A DNA stretch of 64,000 nucleotides from Luteimonas terrae (GTDB lineage Bacteria > Pseudomonadota > Gammaproteobacteria > Xanthomonadales > Xanthomonadaceae): positions 248,001 to 312,000 of the forward strand of contig NZ_SMTG01000004.1 of the NCBI RefSeq assembly GCF_004358165.1, read 5' to 3'. The notes beneath the pieces are model-generated. The model was not told the DNA's origin. It did not search any database and was given only the letters and a program-made list of their open reading frames with translations. Position 1 is the first letter of the stretch. The number at the start of each line of letters is the position of its first letter. Below are positions 1-9,877 of this stretch, piece after piece. The position numbers and the translations under genes were made by a program.

Positions 1-2568
1 CTGTTCGGGCGCGACGGTCCGGTGGCGCCCGACAGCTTCGTGCTCGCGCTGCCGATGGCGGTCAATGCCGATTCGCTGGCGCTGTTCGCCTATATCGGCG
101 GCTTCTCGGCGGCGACCGGCATGGTCATCGTGACCAGCGTGGCGCTGGCGACGATGGTCAGCAACGATCTGGTGATGCCGTTGCTGCTGCGCCGCGGCTA
201 CGCCGAACGGCATGGCGGCAACGTCGCGCGCACGGTGCTGTGGATCCGCCGCATCGCGATCGTCTGCCTGGCCAGCCTCGCCTACGGTTACTACCGCGCC
301 AGCGGCACCGAGACCACGCTGGCCGCGTTCGGCCTGATGGCCTTCGCAGCCGTCGCGCAGTTCGCGCCGGCGCTGATCGGCGGCCTGTACTGGCGTGGCG
401 CGAGCCGGCGCGGTGTCGAAGTCGGCCTGCTGATCGGCTTCGGCGTGTGGACCTACACGCTGCTGCTGCCGACCTTGACCGCATCGGGCTGGCTGGATCC
501 GCGCTGGCTGGAGACCGGACCGTTCGGCATCCACTGGTTGAAGCCGCAGGCGCTGTTCGGCCTCGCCGGCTGGGATCCGCTGACCCACGGCACCTTCTGG
601 TCGCTGCTGCTCAACGTCGGCGCCCTGCTGCTGGTGTCGGCGCGCTTCCGCCCCACGCTCGACGAGCGCCTGCGCGCCGCGCCGTTTCTCGATCCCTATG
701 CCGAGCGCCGCACCTTCGCGTCCGAGGAGTGGAGCGGCAACGTCCGCATCGCCGACCTGCTCACGCTGACCGGCCGCATCGTCGGCGAGCGCACCGCGCG
801 CGCGGCCTTCGACGAACAGGCCCAGACGCAGGGCAAACCGCTCACCGGCAATGCACCCGCCGATCGCACCTGGCTGCAGTTCACCGAGCGCCAGCTCGCC
901 GCGGCGGTGGGCGCGTCGTCGGCACGTTTGCTGATGACCAGTGCGCTGAAGGGTTCGGGCATGGAGGTCGACGAAGTCGTCGCGATGCTCGACGAGGCCG
1001 GCCAGGAACTGCGCTTCAACCGCGAAGTGCTGTCCTCGACGCTGGAGAACATCGACCACGGCGTCAGCGTGGTCGATCGCACGATGCGCCTGGTCGCGTG
1101 GAACCGCAGTTACCAGCGCCTGTTCGGCTATCCCGACAACATGCTCTACGTCGGCCGCCCGGTCGCCGATCTGATCCGCTACAACGCCGAGCGCGGCGAA
1201 CTGGGGCCGCGCGACGTCATCGACATCGACACCGAGATCGACAAGCGCATCGCCTACATGCGGGCCGGTTCGCCGCACGTGTCCGAGCGCGTGCTCGGCA
1301 ACGGCCAGGTCATCGAACTGCGCGGCCAGCCGTTGCCCGGCGGCGGTTATGCGACCAGCTACAGCGACGTCACCGACTACAAGCGCGCCGAGCGCGAACT
1401 GCGCGAGATCAACGAGACGCTGGAACAGCGCGTCGCCGACCGCACGCGCGAGGCGGAAGCCGCGCAGGAATCGCGCTCGCGTTTCCTCACCGCGGTCAGC
1501 CACGACGTGCTGCAGCCGCTCAACGCGGCGCGGTTGTTCACCTCGGCGCTGCGCGAAACCCAGGACGGCGCGGAACAGAAACACCTGGCCGAGCGCGTCG
1601 ACACGTCGCTGCGCGCGGCCGAGGAACTGCTCGACGGTCTGCTCGACGTGTCGCGTCTCGACGCCGGCGCGCTGAAGCCGGAGATCAGCGATTTCGACGT
1701 CGCCGAACTGCTGCGCCAGCTCGCCGGCCAGTACGCGCCGATGGCCAAGGCGCGCAAGCTCGAGATCCGCCTGCATGCGCCGTCCACGCCGGTGCGCAGC
1801 GACCGCCGCCTGCTGCGCCGCGTGCTGCAGAACTTCCTCGCCAACGCGCTGCGCTACACCCGCAGCGGGCGCATCGTGCTGTCGGCGCGCACGCGCGGCG
1901 ACACCGTCGCGCTGCAGGTCTGGGACACCGGGCCGGGCATCCCCGAGCACCACATGAGCCAGATCTACGACGAGTTCCACCGCTACGAGCAGCACTTCGA
2001 CTGGGACGGTCGCGGCCTGGGCCTGGGTCTGTCGATCTGCCAGCGCATCTCGCGCCTGCTCGGCCACACGCTCGATGCGCGCTCCACCGTGGGCCGCGGC
2101 AGCATGTTCTCGATCACGGTGCCGCGCAGCACGGTCGCCGTATTGCCGTCGGCAGCGACGCCCGCGCCGCTGCACGACGAATCGCTGCGCGGCCTGCGCG
2201 TGCTGTGCGTGGACAACGACGACGACATTCTCGCCGGCATGCGGGCGCTGCTGCGGCGCTGGGGCGTGGAACCGCTGTGCGCGAAGACCATCGACGAGGC
2301 CATCGCCTGCATGGACGAATCGCCCGACGTGCTGCTGGTCGACTATCACCTGCACGACCGGCTCGACGGTCTGGACACGCTCGACACGTTGCGCGGCATC
2401 GCGCCCGACGTGCCCGGCGCGCTGCTGACCGCCGACGGCAGCGACACGCTCAAGCAGACCGCGCGCATCCGCGGCTATCGCGTGCTGACCAAGCCGGTCA
2501 AGCCGGCCTCGATGCGCGCCTTCCTCGGGGCGCAGCGACGCGCGGCCGGCCGGCGCGCCGACGCCTGA
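1..2568 (+). CDS. SSS-domain hybrid sensor histidine kinase, CrbS/MxtR-like (5' truncated)
   Basis: The frame is open from base 1, so the N-terminus lies outside the window; 855 codons remain. The first ~210 residues are hydrophobic helices of a sodium/solute symporter (SSS) domain. A PAS-like region follows (about 345-460), then HisKA with the phospho-acceptor His at codon 501 (AVSHDVLQPLN), an HATPase domain with N box (NFLANALRYT), G1 (DTGPGIP) and G2 (GRGLGLGLS), and a C-terminal receiver with acidic DNDDD, acceptor Asp at codon 781 (LLVDYH) and KPVKP. SSS-PAS-HK-REC is the layout of CrbS/MxtR, which control acetate and carbon switching through a LuxR-type partner; that function is inferred by architecture. 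No partner regulator is in view. It is a membrane protein, and transport by the SSS part is not established. Confidence 0.85.
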   Translation: MFGRDGPVAPDSFVLALPMAVNADSLALFAYIGGFSAATGMVIVTSVALATMVSNDLVMPLLLRRGYAERHGGNVARTVLWIRRIAIVCLASLAYGYYRASGTETTLAAFGLMAFAAVAQFAPALIGGLYWRGASRRGVEVGLLIGFGVWTYTLLLPTLTASGWLDPRWLETGPFGIHWLKPQALFGLAGWDPLTHGTFWSLLLNVGALLLVSARFRPTLDERLRAAPFLDPYAERRTFASEEWSGNVRIADLLTLTGRIVGERTARAAFDEQAQTQGKPLTGNAPADRTWLQFTERQLAAAVGASSARLLMTSALKGSGMEVDEVVAMLDEAGQELRFNREVLSSTLENIDHGVSVVDRTMRLVAWNRSYQRLFGYPDNMLYVGRPVADLIRYNAERGELGPRDVIDIDTEIDKRIAYMRAGSPHVSERVLGNGQVIELRGQPLPGGGYATSYSDVTDYKRAERELREINETLEQRVADRTREAEAAQESRSRFLTAVSHDVLQPLNAARLFTSALRETQDGAEQKHLAERVDTSLRAAEELLDGLLDVSRLDAGALKPEISDFDVAELLRQLAGQYAPMAKARKLEIRLHAPSTPVRSDRRLLRRVLQNFLANALRYTRSGRIVLSARTRGDTVALQVWDTGPGIPEHHMSQIYDEFHRYEQHFDWDGRGLGLGLSICQRISRLLGHTLDARSTVGRGSMFSITVPRSTVAVLPSAATPAPLHDESLRGLRVLCVDNDDDILAGMRALLRRWGVEPLCAKTIDEAIACMDESPDVLLVDYHLHDRLDGLDTLDTLRGIAPDVPGALLTADGSDTLKQTARIRGYRVLTKPVKPASMRAFLGAQRRAAGRRADA

Positions 2569-2641
2569 GCGGCGCCGGGTCATCACCGGCATCACGCGGC
2601 GCTGTCTAGCATCGGGCGCCTCCCCGCCCCGGACCGCCGCC

Positions 2642-2779
2642 ATGAGTTCCAACGAAAAGACCCCGAAGCCGCCGATGACAAAGCGTCGCCGCGTATTCCT
2701 GTTCGGCGCCGCGGTCGCGATCGTGGTGCTGCCGATCGTGATCTACATGGTGGCGTTCGGCGTGGGCGGCGACGCCTGA
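2642..2779 (+). CDS. small single-pass membrane protein, 45 aa
   Basis: This short ORF starts with ATG 73 bases after the kinase stop. It encodes a hydrophilic, Lys/Arg-rich N-terminus (SSNEKTPKPP, then KRRR), one hydrophobic segment of about 22 residues (VFLFGAAVAIVVLPIVIYMV) and a short Gly-rich tail. The positive charges before the helix predict an N-in, C-out membrane protein. No family is recognised. Codon use is that of the neighbours, with G/C at most third positions, which supports a real gene. It could be cotranscribed with the kinase or read from its own promoter; no clear -35/-10 pair is visible. Confidence 0.55.
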   Translation: MSSNEKTPKPPMTKRRRVFLFGAAVAIVVLPIVIYMVAFGVGGDA

Positions 2780-2951
2780 GACACTGCCCGCGGCGACGGA
2801 TTTCCGTTGCCCCGCACGCGCCGCGACCGCCGCCGGCCATTCCGGCGGCCCCGGCCGATCGCGTACAGTGCACCCACGGGCGGCCACCGCCGCCCCGCCG
2901 CGATCCTCCGGCACAGGCGGACGCGGCATCGCTTCCCGGGGGAAACCGCTC

Positions 2952-3890
2952 ATGCGCATCGGAATCGTCGTCGACTCGGCCTGCGACCTGCCACCCGACT
3001 GGCTGGCGGCGCACGGCATCCATCTGCTGCCGGTGACGGTGCGCATCGGCCAGTCGCAGTTCGTGGACCTGCGCGACGAACGCGCCACGCTCGACTTCAT
3101 CGACAGCCATGTCACGGGACGTCATACCGCCGAGACGTCGGCGTTCCCGGCCGAGAAGATCAAGGCGCTGTTCCTCGAGCAGCTGGTCATTGACTACGAC
3201 TACGTGTTCTGCCTGACGGTCACCCGCCACCGCAGCCAGATCCACGAGAACGCGACCCACGCGAGCTTCGCGATCCTCAACGAATACAAGCCGGTGCGCG
3301 CGCAGGCCGGGCACACCACGCCGTTCGCGCTGCGCATCGTCGACTCGCAGCAGGTGTTCGCCGGGCAGGGCATCCTGCCGGTCGAAGCGGTGCGTCTGCG
3401 CGATGCGGGCGCGACGGCGCCGGAGATCCGCAGCCGCCTCGAATTCCTCGCCGAGCGCAGCTATGCCTACATGGCGCCGCGCGATCTGGGGTATCTGCGC
3501 GCGCGCATCAAGCATCGCGGCGACCGCAGCGTGAGCCTGCTGGCGGCCCTGATCGGCGGCGCGCTCGACATCAAGCCGATCCTGCACTGCCATCGCGGCG
3601 ACACCGGCCCGGTCGGCAAGATCCGCGGCTTCGAATCGGCCGCCGAAAAACTCTTCGCGTTCGCGGCCGATCGCGTGCGTGCCGGCCTGCTCACGCCGAC
3701 GCTGTGCCTGAGCTACGGCGGTGAACTGGAACAGATGCGCGCCCTGCCCGGTTACGCCGCACTGGTCGCGGCCTGCGACGAGCACCATGTCGAACGCTTC
3801 GAAACGGTGATGAGCCTGACCGGCATGATCAACGTGGGTGCCGGCTCGCTGACGGTGGGATTCGCGGCGCCGCCGCATGCGTTCGCGTAG
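2952..3890 (+). CDS. DegV family fatty-acid-binding protein
   Basis: The 312-residue protein opens with the DegV signature: IGIVVDSACDLP, then HLLPVTVRIGQ. DegV/FakB proteins bind a fatty acid between two domains and, in Firmicutes, present it to the kinase FakA. Length fits the family, and the C-terminal domain (GGALDIKPIL; final VGAGSLTVGF) is present. The ATG at 2952 is chosen because it begins exactly at the conserved first strand; upstream in-frame codons are low-complexity. No fakA-like kinase is adjacent, so the partner is unknown. The gene stands alone on the plus strand, with 277 bases to the next gene. Confidence 0.85.
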   Translation: MRIGIVVDSACDLPPDWLAAHGIHLLPVTVRIGQSQFVDLRDERATLDFIDSHVTGRHTAETSAFPAEKIKALFLEQLVIDYDYVFCLTVTRHRSQIHENATHASFAILNEYKPVRAQAGHTTPFALRIVDSQQVFAGQGILPVEAVRLRDAGATAPEIRSRLEFLAERSYAYMAPRDLGYLRARIKHRGDRSVSLLAALIGGALDIKPILHCHRGDTGPVGKIRGFESAAEKLFAFAADRVRAGLLTPTLCLSYGGELEQMRALPGYAALVAACDEHHVERFETVMSLTGMINVGAGSLTVGFAAPPHAFA

Positions 3891-3983
3891 GGCATTCTCT
3901 GCCGCATATGTGCGCGGATAGCATGGACGCAACGGCCAAGCACCGTCGCCCCAGCGGCTTTCAACAGACGAATGTCTGATCAA

Positions 3984-4042
3984 GCTGGGGCCCATCTTGA
4001 TCTTGACCTTGGCCGCGAAAATGGGTCCCAGCGTTCGCTGGG
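3984..4042. repeat. REP-like overlapping hairpins in the 3891-4167 gap
   Basis: The 277-base gap between the DegV gene and the next ORF contains two mutually exclusive stem-loops. GCTGGGGCCCAT (3984-3995) pairs with ATGGGTCCCAGC (4021-4032) with one mismatch. CCCAGCG (4027-4033) also pairs with CGCTGGG (4036-4042) across a two-base spacer. There is no T-run, so it is not a classic terminator. It looks like a dispersed intergenic repeat, but only one copy is in this window. A TATAAC hexamer (4114-4119) and TAGGCT (4132-4137) downstream are possible -10 boxes for the next gene, without good -35 partners. Confidence 0.5.
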
Positions 4043-4167
4043 GCGACGAGGTCGTAATTCTTCCGCACTATCCGAGCAAATCCGTGGCCAACCCCCTTCC
4101 CGCATGACGGATTTATAACGCACCCCGTTGCTAGGCTGCGGGCATCGCTTCCGCCGATGGACCCCGC

Positions 4168-4509
4168 ATGAGCACCCGCTATCTGATCCGCCTGCCCGAA
4201 CCCGACCAGGCCCGTGCCTCGGGCGAACATGCCCTGCGTGCGCAGGGCGCGGCCGGCATTGCCGCCGAGGTCCAGGATGCGCTGCGCGGCGACGCGCTGT
4301 TCGCACGCTGGCGTGACCGGCAGCCGGACCCGGACGAGGTGGACCAGGCGCTCGGCGTGACCGATCCCGCGGCCCAGGTTACCGGCGAGGACCGCGATCT
4401 CGGCGTCGATCTGGTCGTGACGACGTCGATTTCCAGCACCGTGCTCAAGCATCGCCTGCGCCTGCTCGCCGGCAGCGCATGGGAGCTGCGCGACGTCCGC
4501 GCGGGCTGA
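4168..4509 (+). CDS. conserved-looking hypothetical protein, 113 aa
   Basis: This is a 113-residue hydrophilic cytoplasmic protein with no signal peptide or membrane segment. It begins STRYLIRLPEPDQARASG and ends with LRLLAGSAWELRDVRAG. I do not recognise a family. The stop TGA (4507-4509) directly abuts the GTG start of the downstream Dph6-like ATPase, which implies a two-gene operon and probably translational coupling. Reading-frame length, codon use and tight coupling support a genuine gene. It may act with the ATP-pyrophosphatase, but that is inference. Confidence 0.65.
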   Translation: MSTRYLIRLPEPDQARASGEHALRAQGAAGIAAEVQDALRGDALFARWRDRQPDPDEVDQALGVTDPAAQVTGEDRDLGVDLVVTTSISSTVLKHRLRLLAGSAWELRDVRAG

Positions 4510-5196
4510 GTGACGGCTTCGCGCACGCCCGTCCTGCTGTCGTGGAGTGGCGGCAAGGACGCGGCGTGGACGCTGCACGTCCTGCGGCAACGTGACGATG
4601 TCGAGGTCGTCGGCCTCGTCACCACGATCACCGAAGGGTTCGAGCGCATCTCGATGCAGGGCATCCGCGTCGAGGTGCTGCACGCACAGGCCGCGGCGGC
4701 CGGACTGCCGGTCGTCGAGGCCCGGATTCCGCAGCAGGCGGACAACGGAATCTACGAAGCGCGGTTCGCCGATGCGCTCGCCCGCGCCCGGCTGCGCTGG
4801 CCTGATCTGCGCAAGCTGGCCTTCGGCGACCTGTTCCTGGCCGACATCCGCGCCTGGCGCGAGGACTTCTGCGCGCGCCAGGTCTGGACGCCGTTGTTTC
4901 CGCTGTTCGGCGCCGACACTTCAGCACTCGCACGCGTGATGCATGCCGGTGGATTGCGCGCCGATCTGTGTTGCGTGGATACGACGCAGCTCGACGGCAG
5001 CTTCGCTGGGCATGCCTTCGATGCGACGTTGCTCGCGACGCTGCCACAGACAGTCGATCCCTGCGGCGAGCGCGGTGAATTCCATACCTGCGTCTCGGCG
5101 GGCCCGATGTTCGCCGCACCGCTCGATCTGAAGCGGGGCGAGACCGTGCTGCGCGACGGACGATTCGCCTACACCGATTTCATCCTGGCGACCTGA
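4510..5196 (+). CDS. Dph6-like adenine-nucleotide alpha-hydrolase (diphthine-ammonia-ligase family)
   Basis: The 228-residue protein has the PP-loop SGGKDAAW (residues 11-18) of N-type ATP pyrophosphatases. The C-terminal half matches the Dph6/MJ0570 family: FGDLFLADIRAWRE, then CVDTTQLDGSFAGH and DPCGERGEFHTCV. In eukaryotes and archaea these enzymes amidate diphthine on EF2. Bacteria lack diphthamide, so the substrate here is unknown. The GTG start immediately follows the upstream stop codon. Its last 17 bases overlap the 3' end of the convergent GNAT gene. Confidence 0.8.
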   Translation: MTASRTPVLLSWSGGKDAAWTLHVLRQRDDVEVVGLVTTITEGFERISMQGIRVEVLHAQAAAAGLPVVEARIPQQADNGIYEARFADALARARLRWPDLRKLAFGDLFLADIRAWREDFCARQVWTPLFPLFGADTSALARVMHAGGLRADLCCVDTTQLDGSFAGHAFDATLLATLPQTVDPCGERGEFHTCVSAGPMFAAPLDLKRGETVLRDGRFAYTDFILAT

Positions 5197-5704
5197 AGGC
5201 TTCGCGCGACAGGCGCATGACTTGGCAGTCGTCGTCGCCGAAGCGCCACGGCCCGATGTCGACGAAGCCCAGCCGCGCATAGAGCGCGCGTGCGCGCGTG
5301 TTCGAGGCGAGCGGATCGAGCAGCACCGCGCCGACGTCCGCATCCGCGAACGACAGGCGCAAGGCGTCCTGCAGCATTCGCGTGCCGTGGCCTTGTCCCA
5401 GTGCATCGGCCTCGCCGATCCAGATGTCGATCGCGCGAGACGGCGTGGCTGCATACGCGGGATGCGCGGCCAGCCAGTCGGCCCAGTAACCGTCGTCGGC
5501 GCGCGCGGGATCGGCGATCTCCATGAAGCCGATCGGCCGTCCGTCGAGCTCGGCGATCAGCTGCCGGCGCCAGGCGGGTCGGCGCAGCAGCTCGGTCGCC
5601 CAGCCCCAGTCGTCGTTGGGATCGGCGGCGACGACCTGCGGCGCCTCGTCCCAGCGCTGCAGCAGCGCGAGGTCGTCGATGGTCGCCTCGCGCAGCTGCA
5701 GCAT
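5180..5704 (-). CDS. GNAT acetyltransferase, RimL/AAC(6')-like
   Basis: The 174-residue protein has the GNAT fold: LREATIDDLALLQRWDEAP at the N-terminus, IGFMEIADP for strands 2-3, the acetyl-CoA loop GQGHGTRML and LASNTRARALYARLGF for motif B. The DDxWADWL segment and the RWDE opening resemble aminoglycoside 6'-acetyltransferase relatives, but substrate cannot be assigned from sequence; protein N-terminal or small-amine acetylation is equally possible. The ATG lies three bases from the end of the palindromic element at 5708-5851, so any promoter of its own must be inside that element. The gene ends inside the convergent Dph6-like gene. Confidence 0.8.
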   Translation of the reverse strand: MLQLREATIDDLALLQRWDEAPQVVAADPNDDWGWATELLRRPAWRRQLIAELDGRPIGFMEIADPARADDGYWADWLAAHPAYAATPSRAIDIWIGEADALGQGHGTRMLQDALRLSFADADVGAVLLDPLASNTRARALYARLGFVDIGPWRFGDDDCQVMRLSREAFRSPG

Positions 5705-5707
5705 GTC

Positions 5708-5851
5708 AGAACCTGTTCAAGATCCGTCGCGAGCGCCGCCAGATGATGCGCGGCGGAGCGGAGGGAGCGGAGTGTATGTGTAGATACATGAGCATTCCGA
5801 GCACCGTACGCGCTTCAGCTGGCAAGCGCAGCAGGATATTGACCAGGTTCT
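5708..5851. mobile_element. 144-bp palindromic MITE-like element
   Basis: Terminal inverted repeats AGAACCTGTTCAAGATC (5708-5724) and GATATTGACCAGGTTCT (5835-5851) match at 15 of 17 positions. The centre is a second palindrome: TGTAT (5773-5777) with ATACA (5784-5788), inside CGGAGTG (5768-5774) and CATTCCG (5793-5799, one mismatch). The whole gap is therefore one long imperfect hairpin centred near 5780. It fills the intergenic space almost exactly, from three bases before the GNAT ATG to the first base of the fghA stop codon. No coding capacity. Mobility is inferred from the terminal repeats; no target duplication is evident. Confidence 0.6.
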
Positions 5852-6687
5852 CAGGCCTTCAGTGCGCGCGCATGATGCGCGACATGCTCGCCGATGAAGC
5901 TGGCGATGAAGTAGTAGCTGTGGTCGTAGCCCGGCTGCAGACGCAAGGTGATCGGATGTCCCGCCGCCTCGCAGGCGGCCTGCAGCAGCTGCGGCCTGAG
6001 CTGGCCGTCGAGGAACTCGTCGGTATCGCCCTGGTCGATCAGCAGCGGCAGGCGCTCGGCCGCATCGGCGACCAGCGCCGTCGCGTCGTATGCCTTCCAC
6101 GCGTTGCGGTCGTCGCCCAGATACGCGCCGAAGGCCTTCTCGCCCCACGGCACCTGGCTGGGCGCGACGATCGGCGAGAACGCCGACACGCTGCGGTAGC
6201 GGCCGGGGTTCTTCAGCGCGATCACCAGCGCGCCATGCCCACCCATCGAGTGACCGCTGATCGCGCGCGCATCGCTGACCGGGAAATTCGCTTCGATCAG
6301 CGCGGGCAGCTCGTGCACCACGTAGTCGTACATGCGGTAATGCGCGGCCCACGGCTGCTGCGTGGCATCGACGTAGAAGCCGGCGCCCTTGCCGAGGTCG
6401 TAGCCCTCGGCATCGGCCACGTCGTCGCCGCGCGGACTGGTGTCCGGCGCGACGATGATGACGCCGTGCTCGGCCGCGTAACGCTGCGCACCGGCCTTGG
6501 TGATGAAGTTCTGCTCGTTGCAGGTCAGGCCCGACAGCCAGTACAGCACCGGCAGCTTCGCGTGTTCGGCCTGCGGCGGCAGGTACACCGCGAAACGCAC
6601 GGTGCTGTCCAGCGTGGCCGAGCGATGCTCGTAGACGTCCTGCCAGCCGCCGAAGCTGGCGCGATGTTCGACGCGTTCGATCGTCAT
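5851..6687 (-). CDS. fghA: S-formylglutathione hydrolase
   Basis: This 278-residue esterase hydrolyses S-formylglutathione to formate and glutathione, the second step of glutathione-dependent formaldehyde detoxification. It shows [14 protein letters not shown], the nucleophile elbow GHSMGG (Ser147) and the late YDHSYYF carrying the catalytic His, all typical of FrmB/FghA (esterase D family). Length is standard. It is the last gene of the frmR-adhC operon: its ATG is 11 bases after the stop of the small DUF3658-like gene, and adhC lies just upstream. Its stop codon touches the palindromic element, which could fold as a 3' hairpin in the transcript. Confidence 0.95.
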   Translation of the reverse strand: MTIERVEHRASFGGWQDVYEHRSATLDSTVRFAVYLPPQAEHAKLPVLYWLSGLTCNEQNFITKAGAQRYAAEHGVIIVAPDTSPRGDDVADAEGYDLGKGAGFYVDATQQPWAAHYRMYDYVVHELPALIEANFPVSDARAISGHSMGGHGALVIALKNPGRYRSVSAFSPIVAPSQVPWGEKAFGAYLGDDRNAWKAYDATALVADAAERLPLLIDQGDTDEFLDGQLRPQLLQAACEAAGHPITLRLQPGYDHSYYFIASFIGEHVAHHARALKA

Positions 6688-6698
6688 CCCGGGCGCCC

Positions 6699-8429
<1,731 letters not shown>

Positions 8430-8442
8430 GGCGACCGTCTCG

Positions 8443-8483
8443 ATACTCCCGGGGAGTATACGCGCCCGCATCCGCGCTGTCGA
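8443..8483 (-). promoter_or_regulatory. frm operon promoter with overlapping FrmR operator
   Basis: On the minus strand, -35 TCGACA (8478-8483) and -10 TATACT (8455-8460) are 17 bases apart, close to the sigma-70 optimum. A perfect 8-base inverted repeat ATACTCCC-G-GGGAGTAT (8443-8459) covers the -10 box. G/C-tract palindromes flanked by AT are the recognised target type of CsoR/RcnR/FrmR repressors, so binding here would block RNA polymerase directly. The frmR ATG is at 8429, giving a leader of roughly 20 bases. Confidence 0.8.
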
Positions 8484-8487
8484 AGTC

Positions 8488-8712
8488 TCAGCCGGTGGGC
8501 GACTCGTCGGGGATCAGTTCGGCCGCCACCAGCAAGCGGTGCACGCGGTCCTGCACGTAGGCGTCGTGCTCTTCGGGCACCTGCTCGATCAGCGGCTTGG
8601 CTTCTTCGGAGAACGCGTCGAGCACGGTCTCGCGCGGCCGCTCCGCGAGCAGCGCCTCCAAGCGGCCGCGCAGGCCTTCGAGCATGGCGTCGATGTCGGA
8701 CAGGGTCTTCAT
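8488..8712 (-). CDS. conserved-looking hypothetical protein, 74 aa
   Basis: This is a 74-residue acidic, probably helical cytoplasmic protein beginning [19 protein letters not shown] and ending [15 protein letters not shown]. No family is recognised. ATG 8712 is chosen over upstream in-frame codons because the longer N-terminus is an Arg/Pro-rich run typical of non-coding GC-rich DNA. Its stop lies just upstream of the frm promoter (5 bases from the -35), so it is a separate transcription unit, possibly read together with xthA upstream on the same strand (52-base gap). Confidence 0.6.
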   Translation of the reverse strand: MKTLSDIDAMLEGLRGRLEALLAERPRETVLDAFSEEAKPLIEQVPEEHDAYVQDRVHRLLVAAELIPDESPTG

Positions 8713-8764
8713 GGACTCAGCCTGCGACGACGACCGTTGCGCCGGTGTAAACGCCGCGTCGGGC

Positions 8765-9577
8765 TCAGCGCGACGGAGTCTTGGGCACGCGGACCCGCGC
8801 CCACGTCGGCGCATGGTCGCTGGCTTTCTCGCGCAGCCGGACGTCGCGGTCGACGCCGACTTCCACCAGCCCCTCGGCCAGCACCGGGTTGAGCAGCAGA
8901 TGGTCGATGCGCAGGCCGCGGTCGCGCTCGGCGTGCTGGCGGAAATAATCCCAGAAGGTGTAGATCACCTCGTCCTCGAACACCGCGCGCAGCGCGTCGG
9001 TCCAGCCCTGCGCCAGCAGGTCGGCGTAGGCGGCGCGGACCTCGGGCTGGATCAGCGCATCGCGCTTCCAGGCCTTGGGGTCGTAGACGTCGATGTCGTC
9101 GGGTATGACGTTGAAGTCGCCGATCAGCGCGACCGGATGCGGCAGGTCGACCAGGCTGCGCGCGTGCCTCGCCAACCGCGCCATCCAGCGCAGCTTGTAG
9201 TCGAACTTCGGGCCGGGCTGCGGATTGCCGTTGGGCAGGTACAGCGCGCCGACGACGACGCCGTGCACGGCCGCTTCCAGGTACCGCGCCTGCGTGTCCT
9301 TCGGCTCGCCCGGCAGCTCGCGCCGGCTCTCGATGGGCGTCGCGCCACGTGCGAGCAGGGCGACGCCGTTCCACGAGGCCTGGCCGTGCCAGATGGCGCC
9401 GTAGCCGGCGTCCTCGATCGCGGCGATGGGGAAGGCGGCGTCGGTCGCCTTGAGCTCCTGCAGGGCGACGATGTCGGGCTGCGCCTCGCCCAGCCACTCG
9501 AGCAGGTGCGGCAGGCGTGCGTTGATGCCGTTGACGTTGAAGGTGGCCAGGGTGCGGACCTGCGTGCGGGCAGCCAT
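8765..9577 (-). CDS. xthA: exodeoxyribonuclease III (class II AP endonuclease)
   Basis: This 270-residue EEP-fold nuclease cuts abasic sites and degrades 3' ends in base-excision repair. Motifs in order: LATFNVNGINARL (Asn), IVALQELKATD (metal-binding Glu), YLPNGNPQPGPKFDYKL, LIGDFNVIPDDIDVYD (Asp/Asn), WDYFRQHAERDRGLRIDHLL and the terminal SDHAP (catalytic Asp-His). The ATG at 9577 has an AGGAG eight bases upstream; a TTG codon at 9598 would overlap the upstream stop but lacks such a site. It follows a small membrane-protein gene on the same strand by 17 bases and is probably cotranscribed with it. Confidence 0.93.
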   Translation of the reverse strand: MAARTQVRTLATFNVNGINARLPHLLEWLGEAQPDIVALQELKATDAAFPIAAIEDAGYGAIWHGQASWNGVALLARGATPIESRRELPGEPKDTQARYLEAAVHGVVVGALYLPNGNPQPGPKFDYKLRWMARLARHARSLVDLPHPVALIGDFNVIPDDIDVYDPKAWKRDALIQPEVRAAYADLLAQGWTDALRAVFEDEVIYTFWDYFRQHAERDRGLRIDHLLLNPVLAEGLVEVGVDRDVRLREKASDHAPTWARVRVPKTPSR

Positions 9578-9594
9578 GCGAGCACTCCTGTGCG

Positions 9595-9813
9595 TCAACG
9601 CGGCCAGCGGCGCGCCGGCGTGCGCGTGGCCGCGAGCACCAGCACCGCCGTGGACAGCAGGATGCCCGAGACCAGGCCACCGATCGCGAGCAGACCAGCG
9701 GTGGACACCGACACGGTGGCGTCGAGCGAGGCGCCGCCGATCCGCGCGCGGACGGCCGCGCTGTGCATGCGGCCGGCATCGGGATGCGGCACGGGCAAGC
9801 GGTCGTCTGCCAT
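9595..9813 (-). CDS. small membrane protein, 72 aa
   Basis: This 72-residue protein has a polar N-terminal half (ADDRLPVPHPDAGRMHSAAV) and one strongly hydrophobic stretch of about 25 residues (AGLLAIGGLVSGILLSTAVL) followed by a basic tail TRTPARRWPR. That predicts a single transmembrane helix with the C-terminus inside. ATG 9813 has a GGAG about nine bases upstream; starting earlier adds only low-complexity residues. No family recognised. It lies 17 bases ahead of xthA and 64 bases after the c-di-GMP protein gene, all on the minus strand. Confidence 0.55.
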   Translation of the reverse strand: MADDRLPVPHPDAGRMHSAAVRARIGGASLDATVSVSTAGLLAIGGLVSGILLSTAVLVLAATRTPARRWPR

Positions 9814-9877
9814 GGCGAGAAGCTCCGGAAGCGGAGCGTCGATGCTCGCAGGCCGCGTGTGAACACCTGCGCGCGGC

